6,742 nucleotides of DNA from CAINEC01 sp046052065. Its GTDB lineage: Bacteria; Bacteroidota; Bacteroidia; AKYH767-A; OLB10. A program made the position numbers and the translations under genes. The notes under the pieces were generated by a model. That model had not been told where the DNA came from, did not search any database, and was given only the letters and a program-made list of their open reading frames with translations. Position 1 is the stretch's first letter. Every line of letters starts with the position of its first letter. Positions 1 through 6,325 of the stretch are shown one piece after another. The stretch is from assembly GCA_046052065.1 (NCBI GenBank), contig JBJOND010000100.1, forward strand, positions 1 to 6,742, in the 5' to 3' direction.

Positions 1-78
1 TTATTTCCACGAGCTAAATATCTGAAAATATCTATAACTTTTTGTGATACTAGGTGTTTTATTAACTTCACACTAGCA

Positions 79-1380
79 ATGAAGATGTTTAAATCGAGTA
101 AATTTTGGTTTTGGTCAATTTTGATATTGACGCATCTTGCATTTTTTGGAGTGGCATTGCAGCAGAAAAATTTCACTACCAAAGATTCATCAGAATATAT
201 CTGGCAAGCACAAAATTTAAGTAATAATGGGTCTTGGTATTGTGGCGATATGACGCAGAAAATCAATCCTGCTTTATACAATCAGCGTCCGCCAGCATAT
301 GGAGCCTTTTTATCGTTGTTGCACATTGATGCAGGAATAGGAAATGTGTTCGTGTTGCTGTTATTGCAAATGGGAATTAGTTTGCTAACAACCTACATAG
401 CCGTTCAATTTGTTAAATTGTTTTTAGGCGAAGAATGGAATCGTATGTGGTTGTTAATTCCGTTGTTATTTTTCCCATCACAGTTTGTTTACTGCAACAT
501 GGTGATGTCGGAAATACTATTACAATTATTTGTGCTATTAGCGATTTATTTTATTTCGCGGTTAATAAAATACAGTCAGATGAAAGACCTTTGGTGGTCG
601 CAGTGGAGTGTAGCAATTGCAATGGCCATAAAGCCGGTGATGTGGTTGTTTCCATTCGTGGCAGCGGTTAGTTTTTTAATTCATTTTTTCAATAAAAAAG
701 TGAAGTTGATTGCGCTAATTACTTTTATCATTCCATTTAGTGTGATTGCCTTCTTTTTCAATTATAGTCATACGCATACAGGCCTCTGGGAATTTTCGAG
801 CATCCAACGCAAGCTAATGATTAATTATAATTCGTTTGCGATATTGAAAGATGTGTTTAATGAAGAAGAAGCAACTAAAACAATTAGCGAGTTTCAATCG
901 AGTGTAGCTAATTTGCCTTATGTTGAAAAATGTAAGCAGATTGATGATTTTAATAGAGAAGTATTATTCAACCATCCAATGAGTGCGATAAAGGTGGAGC
1001 TGACAGGAATATTTAATTTTTTTGCAGGGCACCCGCGTTGGGATGTAGAAAGTTTTTATCTCGGAGAGGTGAATGTGATAAAGCCCTATCAATCCGATTC
1101 TCAATTGGCGCTGCTTTCTTATTATACTTATTTGATTGCTTGTAGTATTATGGGGGTAATTGTTTTAGTGGCCTTTATGAAATTTATTTTTTCTCGTCAT
1201 ATTTCTTATTCACTTCGTGGATGTGTGGCGAGTATTGTCATCTACTTCGCGATTGTCACAGGCCCTTCGGCAAGTACACGTTTTCGTTTGCCTGTCTTTC
1301 CAGTTTTGATGGCCACTTTTTGTATTATTGCCAATGAATATGTAATGAAACGAAAAGCCGCTGCTACATATTCAGAATAA
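79..1380 (+). CDS. Multi-pass membrane protein, probable GT-C/GT39-like glycosyltransferase
   Basis: Probably an inner-membrane enzyme that moves a sugar from a lipid-phosphate carrier to an acceptor on the periplasmic side; donor and acceptor are unknown. Seen: 433 residues with about nine hydrophobic segments (roughly 10-28, 88-116, 122-138, 144-165, 172-200, 207-228, 345-370, 378-396, 402-420) and one long soluble stretch at about 229-345. An acidic motif after the first segment (D36-S-S-E-Y), R70-P-P-A-Y before the second, MSE at 143-145 and a terminal RFRLPVFP (401-408) are features I associate with GT39/PMT-like GT-C proteins; the D36 region would be the expected catalytic loop. At 433 residues it is at the short end for such enzymes. 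The start at 79 is the first ATG, with a second ATG two codons later. The frame has no stop back to position 1, so an upstream start is not excluded. It lies 17 bp before lnt on the same strand, so co-transcription is plausible. The family call is moderately sure; the substrate is not known. Confidence 0.72.
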   Translation: MKMFKSSKFWFWSILILTHLAFFGVALQQKNFTTKDSSEYIWQAQNLSNNGSWYCGDMTQKINPALYNQRPPAYGAFLSLLHIDAGIGNVFVLLLLQMGISLLTTYIAVQFVKLFLGEEWNRMWLLIPLLFFPSQFVYCNMVMSEILLQLFVLLAIYFISRLIKYSQMKDLWWSQWSVAIAMAIKPVMWLFPFVAAVSFLIHFFNKKVKLIALITFIIPFSVIAFFFNYSHTHTGLWEFSSIQRKLMINYNSFAILKDVFNEEEATKTISEFQSSVANLPYVEKCKQIDDFNREVLFNHPMSAIKVELTGIFNFFAGHPRWDVESFYLGEVNVIKPYQSDSQLALLSYYTYLIACSIMGVIVLVAFMKFIFSRHISYSLRGCVASIVIYFAIVTGPSASTRFRLPVFPVLMATFCIIANEYVMKRKAAATYSE

Positions 1381-1382
1381 AT

Positions 1383-1390
1383 TAAATTTG
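1383..1390 (+). promoter_or_regulatory. Candidate Bacteroidota -7 box before lnt
   Basis: TAAATTTG matches the Bacteroidota sigma-factor -7 consensus TAnnTTTG exactly and sits 7 bp before the lnt ATG. A -33 TTG is not present at the usual distance; only CTG at 1361-1363 (19-bp spacer) is close. If used, transcription would begin within a few bases of the ATG, giving an almost leaderless mRNA. The gene could equally be read through from the gene ending at 1380. Confidence 0.4.
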
Positions 1391-1397
1391 CAGTACA

Positions 1398-3011
1398 ATG
1401 CAAGTTTCTAACTTTACTATCAAACATAAAATCATAAGCATACTGCTATTCGCATTATTGATGTGGATGGCTTGGCCAGCTGGCGGTTTCGCTCCTGTTT
1501 TATTTATTGCTTGGTTACCATTGTTATGGCTTGAAAAAAATGTGTTGGAGCAAAATCGTGCAGGCGTAAAAGTTCGTTTGTTTGGTTGGACTTATCTAGC
1601 TTTTATCTTATTTAATCTTGCAACTACTTGGTGGATTTACTTCGCAAGCGGAGGCGGAATGGTCGGGGCCGTTTTAGCTAATTCGTTATTAATGGCCTCT
1701 GTATTTGGCCTTTTCCATTGGGTGCATAAAAGGTTGGGCGACTTCTTCGGATATGCCACGCTGTTAGTAGGATGGACAGCCTTTGAGTATTTACACATGG
1801 ACTGGGATTTATCGTGGCCATGGTTAAATATGGGTAACGGATTTGCTGCATGGGCCGATATGGTGCAATGGTATGAATATACCGGTACGCAAGGCGGTAC
1901 ATTATGGCTTTTACTCGTAAATATTCTTTTATTTCAGCTTTACAGCAAAACGGCATTCAGAACGAAGGAAAATATTATTATTACTTCGAGTATAATCATT
2001 TTGCCAATTTTGATTTCATTCGTTATTAAATCTAATGTAGAAGATACCGGCAAATCGATAGAGGTAGTTGTAGTGCAACCCAACATTGATCCTTACAACG
2101 AAAAATTTTCTGGAATGTCAAGCGCAGATCAGGTGAAGAAAATTATTCGTTTAGCAGAGAGCAAAATAACTCCTAAAACAAAATTGGTTGTAGCACCCGA
2201 AACGGCCATCCCCGATGCAATTTGGTTGAATGATGTTCCTGTTCATCCAAGTACATTGCCATTCATGGATTTTGCAAAAAAGCATCAAGGCGTACATTTT
2301 TTATCTGGGTTTACAGCTTTAGAGTTATACATGGATCCGTCGAAGAAATCAGCAACTGCAAGGCAATTATCCAACGACAATGCCTATTACGATGCCTATA
2401 ATGCAGCTACTGATTTTTATAATGGAACCAATTTTCCGATGCATTATAAGTCGAAGTTAGTACCTGGTGTAGAGAAAATGCCATTTCCTGCTTTCTTCGG
2501 ATTTTTTGAACAGTACGCAATCGATTTAGGAGGAACAGCAGGAAGTTTAGGTAGCAAGAAAAAGCCAACTATTTTGCCTGTAGGCGATGGCGTAATTACT
2601 GCTCCAGTTATATGTTACGAATCAATATATGGAGAATATGTAGGTGATTATGTACGTCAGGGAGCAAACTTAATTTGCATCATGACCAACGATGGCTGGT
2701 GGGAAAACACGCCGGGACATAAACAGCATTGTCAGTATGCGCGCTTGCGCGCGATTGAAACCCGCAAGAATATTGTTCGTTCTGCTAATACAGGAATTTC
2801 TTGTTTAATTAATTCGCGAGGAGAGTTGATAGACGTAACAAAATGGTGGACAGATGATGTCATTCGCAAAGAAGTTTTTATTCATGATGGTCAGACGTTT
2901 TATACAAGTCATGGAGACTATTTAGGCCGCATTTCATGTTTAATCGTTGGACTACTAATCATGATAACCATTTTGTCATATTTTCCAATCGGCATTTTTA
3001 AGCAGCAATAG
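1398..3011 (+). CDS. lnt: Apolipoprotein N-acyltransferase
   Basis: Lnt performs the last step of bacterial lipoprotein maturation. It transfers an acyl chain from a phospholipid to the free amino group of the diacylglyceryl-cysteine of apolipoproteins, at the periplasmic face of the inner membrane. Seen: an N-terminal block of about seven hydrophobic segments (12-211) opening with the typical WMAWPAGGFAP (residues 23-33), then a nitrilase-fold domain (about 220-490) and one last membrane helix (about 510-530). The catalytic triad of the family is readable: E268 in APETA, K351 in YKSKLVP and C406 in PVICYES. E359, in the loop equivalent to the LVPFGE motif, is also kept; here that motif reads LVPGVEK. 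TNDGWW (430-435) and ARLRAIE (448-454) are further Lnt signatures. The 537-residue length is normal and there is no sign of damage. The start gives the expected short N-terminus before the first helix. It lies 17 bp after the GT-C-like gene; no clear hairpin terminator follows it. Confidence 0.96.
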   Translation: MQVSNFTIKHKIISILLFALLMWMAWPAGGFAPVLFIAWLPLLWLEKNVLEQNRAGVKVRLFGWTYLAFILFNLATTWWIYFASGGGMVGAVLANSLLMASVFGLFHWVHKRLGDFFGYATLLVGWTAFEYLHMDWDLSWPWLNMGNGFAAWADMVQWYEYTGTQGGTLWLLLVNILLFQLYSKTAFRTKENIIITSSIIILPILISFVIKSNVEDTGKSIEVVVVQPNIDPYNEKFSGMSSADQVKKIIRLAESKITPKTKLVVAPETAIPDAIWLNDVPVHPSTLPFMDFAKKHQGVHFLSGFTALELYMDPSKKSATARQLSNDNAYYDAYNAATDFYNGTNFPMHYKSKLVPGVEKMPFPAFFGFFEQYAIDLGGTAGSLGSKKKPTILPVGDGVITAPVICYESIYGEYVGDYVRQGANLICIMTNDGWWENTPGHKQHCQYARLRAIETRKNIVRSANTGISCLINSRGELIDVTKWWTDDVIRKEVFIHDGQTFYTSHGDYLGRISCLIVGLLIMITILSYFPIGIFKQQ

Positions 3012-3035
3012 GTTAAGGGATTTAGTCAATTTTCT

Positions 3036-3067
3036 TTGCTTTTACATGTGAATTACTTGTAAATTTG
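3036..3067 (+). promoter_or_regulatory. Promoter of lpdA (-33 TTG / -7 TAAATTTG)
   Basis: TTG at 3036-3038 and TAAATTTG at 3060-3067 are separated by 21 bp. Both the elements and the spacing fit the Bacteroidota housekeeping promoter TTG-N(about 19-21)-TAnnTTTG. Transcription would start near 3073-3075 and leave a leader of about 20 A-rich bases without a Shine-Dalgarno sequence before the ATG at 3094. This is the best promoter in the window and implies that lpdA is transcribed separately from lnt. Confidence 0.65.
3041..3063. promoter_or_regulatory. Near-palindrome inside the lpdA promoter, candidate operator
   Basis: A 23-bp dyad is centred on 3052. The outer half-sites TTTACA (3041-3046) and TGTAAA (3058-3063) are perfect complements, and inner GT (3048-3049) pairs with AC (3055-3056). 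In all, 9 of the 11 symmetric pairs match. It fills the spacer between the -33 and -7 elements and overlaps the first four bases of the -7 box, which is where a dimeric repressor would act. It lacks a T-tract, so it is not a terminator for lnt. The regulator is unknown, and chance is possible in AT-rich DNA. Confidence 0.35.
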
Positions 3068-3093
3068 CGGGCAATCAATAAAATCAAACGGAA

Positions 3094-4500
3094 ATGGCTT
3101 CATATGATGCAGTAGTAATTGGTGCTGGCCCTGGTGGTTACGTAGCAGCAATTCGTTTAGCGCAATTAGGAAAGAAAACAGCTTTAATTGAAAAATATAA
3201 TTCCCTTGGCGGAACATGTTTAAATGTTGGATGTATTCCTTCAAAAGCATTGTTAGATTCATCAGAACATTATTATCAGGCAGCACATCAGTTTAAAGAG
3301 CATGGTATTGATTTGAAAGGATTATCAATCAACTTTGCGCAGATGATACAACGTAAAGATGATGTAATCACGCAAACGGTACAGGGTATCCGTTTTTTGA
3401 TGAAGAAAAACAAGATTGATGTCATTCACGGATTCGCCTCTTTTGTTGATGCGAGAACAATCAATGTTAAAAAAGAAGATGGAAGTATTGAAACTATTAC
3501 TTCTGAAAACACCATTATCGCAACAGGATCAAAGCCATCTAACTTGAAAGGTGTTACTATCGATAAGCAACGCATTATTACCTCTACAGAAGCATTAAAA
3601 CTAAAGGAGATTCCGAAGCATTTATTAATTATCGGTGGTGGTGTTATCGGATTAGAATTAGGAAGTGTGTATGCACGGCTAGGCGCAAAGGTTAGTGTGG
3701 TTGAATATGCTGATTCCATCATTCCTACGATGGATAAATCATTAGGAAAAGAATTACAAAAAGTTTTGGCTAAGTCGGGAGTTGAATTTTATTTATCGCA
3801 TGCTGTAAGCGGAGTTGAAGCAAAAGGAAAAAATGTAAAACTGAAAGCTACAGCTAATAAAGATGGTAAAGAATTAGAGTTAAATGGTGATTATTGTCTA
3901 GTATGTGTTGGTCGTTCACCATACACAGAGAATTTAGGATTAGAGAATGCAGGTGTCAGCAAAGATGAACGTGGAAGAATCATTGTAGATGAACATTTAC
4001 AAACAGCTGCTAAAGGAATATATGCAATTGGTGATGTGGTTAAAGGAGCTATGCTAGCGCATAAAGCGGAAGAAGAGGGAACATTCGTGGCAGAACAAAT
4101 TGCAGGACAAAAGCCACATATCAATTACCTTTTAATTCCAGGTGTTGTTTACACATGGCCTGAAGTAGCTGCTGTTGGACATACCGAAGAAGAATTAAAA
4201 GCACAGGGTAAAGCGTATAAGTCGGGAGTGTTTCCATTTAAAGCAAGTGGAAGAGCACGTGCAAGTATGGATTTAGATGGATTTATCAAAGTTTTAGCAG
4301 ATAAAGAAACAGACGAGATTTTAGGAGTGCATATGATCGGACCACGTTGTGCCGATTTAATTGCAGAAGCTGTTGTAGCGATGGAATACAGAGCATCTGC
4401 TGAGGATATAGCAAGAATGAGCCACGCTCATCCGACCTTTACAGAGGCATTTAAAGAAGCTTGTTTAGCTGCAACGGATAATCGAGCTATACACGTTTAA
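3094..4500 (+). CDS. lpdA: Dihydrolipoyl dehydrogenase (E3)
   Basis: This cytoplasmic FAD enzyme reoxidises dihydrolipoamide with NAD+. It is the E3 component of pyruvate, 2-oxoglutarate and branched-chain 2-oxoacid dehydrogenase complexes and the L-protein of glycine cleavage. Seen: an N-terminal FAD-binding GAGPGG (10-15), the redox disulfide motif GGTCLNVGCIPSK with C42 and C47, an NAD-binding IIGGGVIGLELGS (179-191), a second FAD contact YAIGDV (310-315), and the C-terminal dimer-interface motif HAHPT with H446 as catalytic base and E451 as its partner. The 468-residue length is typical. The C-x4-C spacing and the HPTFTE ending separate it from mercuric and glutathione reductases. It has no N-terminal lipoyl domain and no E1 or E2 gene beside it, so a single E3 probably serves several complexes. 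It has its own promoter (3036-3067) and a strong terminator directly after the stop. Confidence 0.97.
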   Translation: MASYDAVVIGAGPGGYVAAIRLAQLGKKTALIEKYNSLGGTCLNVGCIPSKALLDSSEHYYQAAHQFKEHGIDLKGLSINFAQMIQRKDDVITQTVQGIRFLMKKNKIDVIHGFASFVDARTINVKKEDGSIETITSENTIIATGSKPSNLKGVTIDKQRIITSTEALKLKEIPKHLLIIGGGVIGLELGSVYARLGAKVSVVEYADSIIPTMDKSLGKELQKVLAKSGVEFYLSHAVSGVEAKGKNVKLKATANKDGKELELNGDYCLVCVGRSPYTENLGLENAGVSKDERGRIIVDEHLQTAAKGIYAIGDVVKGAMLAHKAEEEGTFVAEQIAGQKPHINYLLIPGVVYTWPEVAAVGHTEEELKAQGKAYKSGVFPFKASGRARASMDLDGFIKVLADKETDEILGVHMIGPRCADLIAEAVVAMEYRASAEDIARMSHAHPTFTEAFKEACLAATDNRAIHV

Positions 4501-4506
4501 AAAGCT

Positions 4507-4538
4507 AAGGTCTTATTGAAGAATAAGACCTTTTTTTT
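4507..4538 (+). terminator. Intrinsic terminator of lpdA
   Basis: A perfect 11-bp stem, AAGGTCTTATT (4507-4517) with AATAAGACCTT (4522-4532), closes a GAAG loop. The 3' arm runs into a tract of eight T (4531-4538). It begins six bases after the lpdA stop codon and should isolate lpdA from the downstream gene. Confidence 0.92.
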
Positions 4539-4552
4539 ATTCAATATTTTTT

Positions 4553-4560
4553 TATTTTTG
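4553..4560 (+). promoter_or_regulatory. Candidate -7 box of the T9SS propeller gene
   Basis: TATTTTTG fits TAnnTTTG exactly and lies 47 bp before the ATG at 4608. A -33 TTG is missing; at a 19-bp spacing the position is TTT within the lpdA terminator T-tract. Transcription would start near 4566, giving an A-rich leader of about 40 bases with no Shine-Dalgarno sequence. A gene directly after a strong terminator needs its own promoter, which supports this weakly scoring site. The rest of the 4539-4607 gap shows nothing else. Confidence 0.45.
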
Positions 4561-4607
4561 ATAAACAGAAAACACAGAAATAAAACAACCCGTTACATTA
4601 ACTTATT

Positions 4608-6272
4608 ATGAGAAAAAAATTACTAGTTATTGCATTGGTGTTATTATGCACTAACGCATTGTATGCACAAACACCTGCATGGGTATGGTCTAAATCCGTA
4701 GGGGCTCGTTTGGATAATGATGCAAAATTAACTGCTGTAAGAGATGCGGCAGGTGATATAATCGTATCAGGGCAATTTGATGCGAATGCACCATTTGGAG
4801 CTGCTAATTTGCCAGTTACTGGTACAATCGATTTGTATGTTACTAAGTTCAGTCAAGCAGGGACACCTGTATGGGCAAAAGGATTCGGAGGATTATCAAA
4901 CATTATGTTCCCAGGTGGAATTGTAATGGATGGTGCAGGAAATAGTTATTTAGCAGGTTCATATTCTTTTGGAATGACAATTAACGGACTTAATTATTAT
5001 TCTGTAGGTGATAAAGATGGTTATATCATTAAGTTGGATCCTAGTGGTAATGTAATTTGGGTCAAGTCGTTTGGCTCCGCTACACCACAAGCCTTTAATG
5101 GAATTGCCATTAATGGAAATAAGATTTATGTCGCAGGTTCTTATTCAGGAACTTTTAATGCAGGATCAGTAATATTGCCTGCAAGTAATTCAGGAAGCAC
5201 AGATGCAATGGTTATTGCATTTGATACTGCAGGAACTGCATTATGGGCTGCTACTGGTGGTGGTGCGGATGAGGATTATTTTTATGATGTCTCTGCATCG
5301 GCAACGAATGTTTACGCGAGTGGAACTGTAAGAGGTGCTTCTGCAAATTTCGGTTCAACAAACTTAACGGGAAGTGGTTCTGCTGATGATATGTTAGTTA
5401 CACGATTAACTGCTTCAGGAAGTTTTGACCTTGCTAAAAGATTTGGCTCAACTTCTACCGATCAGGCTACTAGTGTTGGACACGACAACTTTGGTAATAT
5501 TTATATTTCAGGAAGCTTTTTAGGTACCGTTAATTTTGGAGGTACTGTTAGTATCACTTCTAACGGCACAAATACTTACAGTGATGGATTTGTTGCAAAA
5601 TTAAACTCAGCAGGATGGGGCCTTTGGGCTTGTAGGCAAGGTGGTGCTTCTGATGATATTACTACATCAATGGAAGTTGCAAATAATGGGTATGTCTACT
5701 TATGTGGATACTACAATAACTCAACAGTTTCTTTGACAACAACAACTGGTGCGCCTGTAAACTTATCGAATTCAGGTGGTGCAGATGGTTTTGCAGCGAA
5801 ATATAATCCAGATGGAAAAATATTGTGGGGAGTTAAGGCAGCTAATGCAAACGATGATCGTCCAAAAGCAATTATAAGTGATAACAACGGATATTGTTAT
5901 GTGATGGGGAACTTTTTTAATGCCTTGACACTTGGCACTCTAACACCAATTAACTCAATGCCTCTAAGTCCTAGTACGTATATAGGTCGTTTGAATGGAT
6001 TTACAACAGGATTTCAAGAGGTGAAAGCACCGATTGATTTCTTGATTTATCCAAACCCATCAACTGGCCAGGTAAATATTGAATTACCAGAAGGGAATTA
6101 CATGAATGAAGTGGAGGTATATTCAATCACAGGTCAAAGAGTTCATCATCTTGAAATGAATATGCCGTTAAAAAGTACAACAATCGATTTAACAGGTCTA
6201 ACAGCTGGGGTTTATCAAGTAAAAGTTTTAACTCCTGATGGTTATACCAATCAGTCGATACAAATTAAATAA
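4608..6272 (+). CDS. Secreted SBBP-repeat beta-propeller protein with T9SS type A sorting domain
   Basis: Probably exported by Sec and then moved across the outer membrane by the type IX secretion system, to be attached to the cell surface or released; its ligand or activity is unknown. Seen: a signal peptide (MRKK, hydrophobic core to residue 18, likely cut after A20 in LYA-Q); seven repeats of about 62 residues (24-464) of the SBBP type; a short linker; and a C-terminal sorting domain (about 476-554). The sorting domain has the hallmarks IYPNPSTG (480-487), VEVYSITGQRV (502-512) and LTAGVYQVKV (531-540), and a final IQIK. No catalytic domain is visible, so a binding or adhesive role is an inference only. 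The residue before the signal-peptide cysteine (C14) is Leu, so it is not a lipoprotein. The gene is flanked by terminators on both sides and is thus a single-gene unit. The sorting-domain call is very sure and the propeller call fairly sure; the function is open. Confidence 0.9.
   Translation: MRKKLLVIALVLLCTNALYAQTPAWVWSKSVGARLDNDAKLTAVRDAAGDIIVSGQFDANAPFGAANLPVTGTIDLYVTKFSQAGTPVWAKGFGGLSNIMFPGGIVMDGAGNSYLAGSYSFGMTINGLNYYSVGDKDGYIIKLDPSGNVIWVKSFGSATPQAFNGIAINGNKIYVAGSYSGTFNAGSVILPASNSGSTDAMVIAFDTAGTALWAATGGGADEDYFYDVSASATNVYASGTVRGASANFGSTNLTGSGSADDMLVTRLTASGSFDLAKRFGSTSTDQATSVGHDNFGNIYISGSFLGTVNFGGTVSITSNGTNTYSDGFVAKLNSAGWGLWACRQGGASDDITTSMEVANNGYVYLCGYYNNSTVSLTTTTGAPVNLSNSGGADGFAAKYNPDGKILWGVKAANANDDRPKAIISDNNGYCYVMGNFFNALTLGTLTPINSMPLSPSTYIGRLNGFTTGFQEVKAPIDFLIYPNPSTGQVNIELPEGNYMNEVEVYSITGQRVHHLEMNMPLKSTTIDLTGLTAGVYQVKVLTPDGYTNQSIQIK
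4677..5999 (+). repeat. Seven tandem SBBP-like protein repeats (putative propeller blades)
   Basis: Each unit runs approximately W-x-K-x-x-G-G, a variable acidic or Asn-rich step, D-x-x-G-N-x-Y-x-x-G, then F-G or similar, and a closing D-x-[YFM]-[VI]-x-[KR]-[LF]-x-x-x-G-x-x-[WL]. Units begin near residues 24, 89, 151, 213, 275, 339 and 406 of the protein at 4608-6272. Closing strands are visible, for example, at DLYVTKF (75-81), DGYIIKL (137-143), DAMVIAF (199-205), DGFVAKL (326-332) and DGFAAKY (393-399). The fourth, fifth and seventh units are the most diverged. Seven units suit a closed seven-bladed propeller. The repetition is at protein level, not in long identical DNA. Confidence 0.75.
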
Positions 6273-6289
6273 TTGATTTAATTGATAAC

Positions 6290-6324
6290 AAAAAACCCTG
6301 TAGTGCATACTACAGGGTTTTTTT
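6290..6324. terminator. Shared bidirectional terminator
   Basis: A perfect 15-bp inverted repeat with a GCAT loop. AAAAAACCCTGTAGT (6290-6304) pairs with ACTACAGGGTTTTTT (6309-6323), and a seventh T follows at 6324. Because the A-tract is the complement of the T-tract, it gives a GC-containing stem followed by a U-tract in both directions. It lies between the stop of the propeller gene (6272) and the stop of the convergent DsbD-like gene (6328-6326), one base from the latter. Confidence 0.93.
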
Positions 6325-6325
6325 A

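Noticed and set aside
435..671. Second plus-strand open frame inside the GT-C-like gene
   Set aside because: It is out of frame with a convincing membrane protein, shows no domain features and has no independent start signals.
1678..1956. Minus-strand open frame inside lnt
   Set aside because: It overlaps the membrane block of lnt and its translation resembles no protein family; a shadow frame.
2739..2753. GC-rich alternating run (GCGCGC-TT-GCGCGC) in AT-rich DNA, looking like a hairpin or protein-binding site
   Set aside because: It lies in lnt and encodes the conserved Lnt motif ARLRAIE; the Arg and Ala codons explain the composition.
3053..3286. Open frame on the minus strand across the lpdA promoter and 5' end
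   Set aside because: It overlaps the conserved FAD-binding and redox motifs of lpdA, has no recognisable protein features, and is a shadow frame.
4531..4560. T-rich run as a possible slippage tract or phase-variation repeat
   Set aside because: The first part is the U-tract of the lpdA terminator and the rest is irregular AT-rich promoter DNA, not a uniform repeat inside a gene.
4608..4670. Cysteine in the signal peptide of the propeller protein as a possible lipobox
   Set aside because: C14 is preceded by V-L-L; a lipobox needs Gly, Ala or Ser at -1. The LYA-Q site further on fits signal peptidase I, and the T9SS tail gives another anchoring route.
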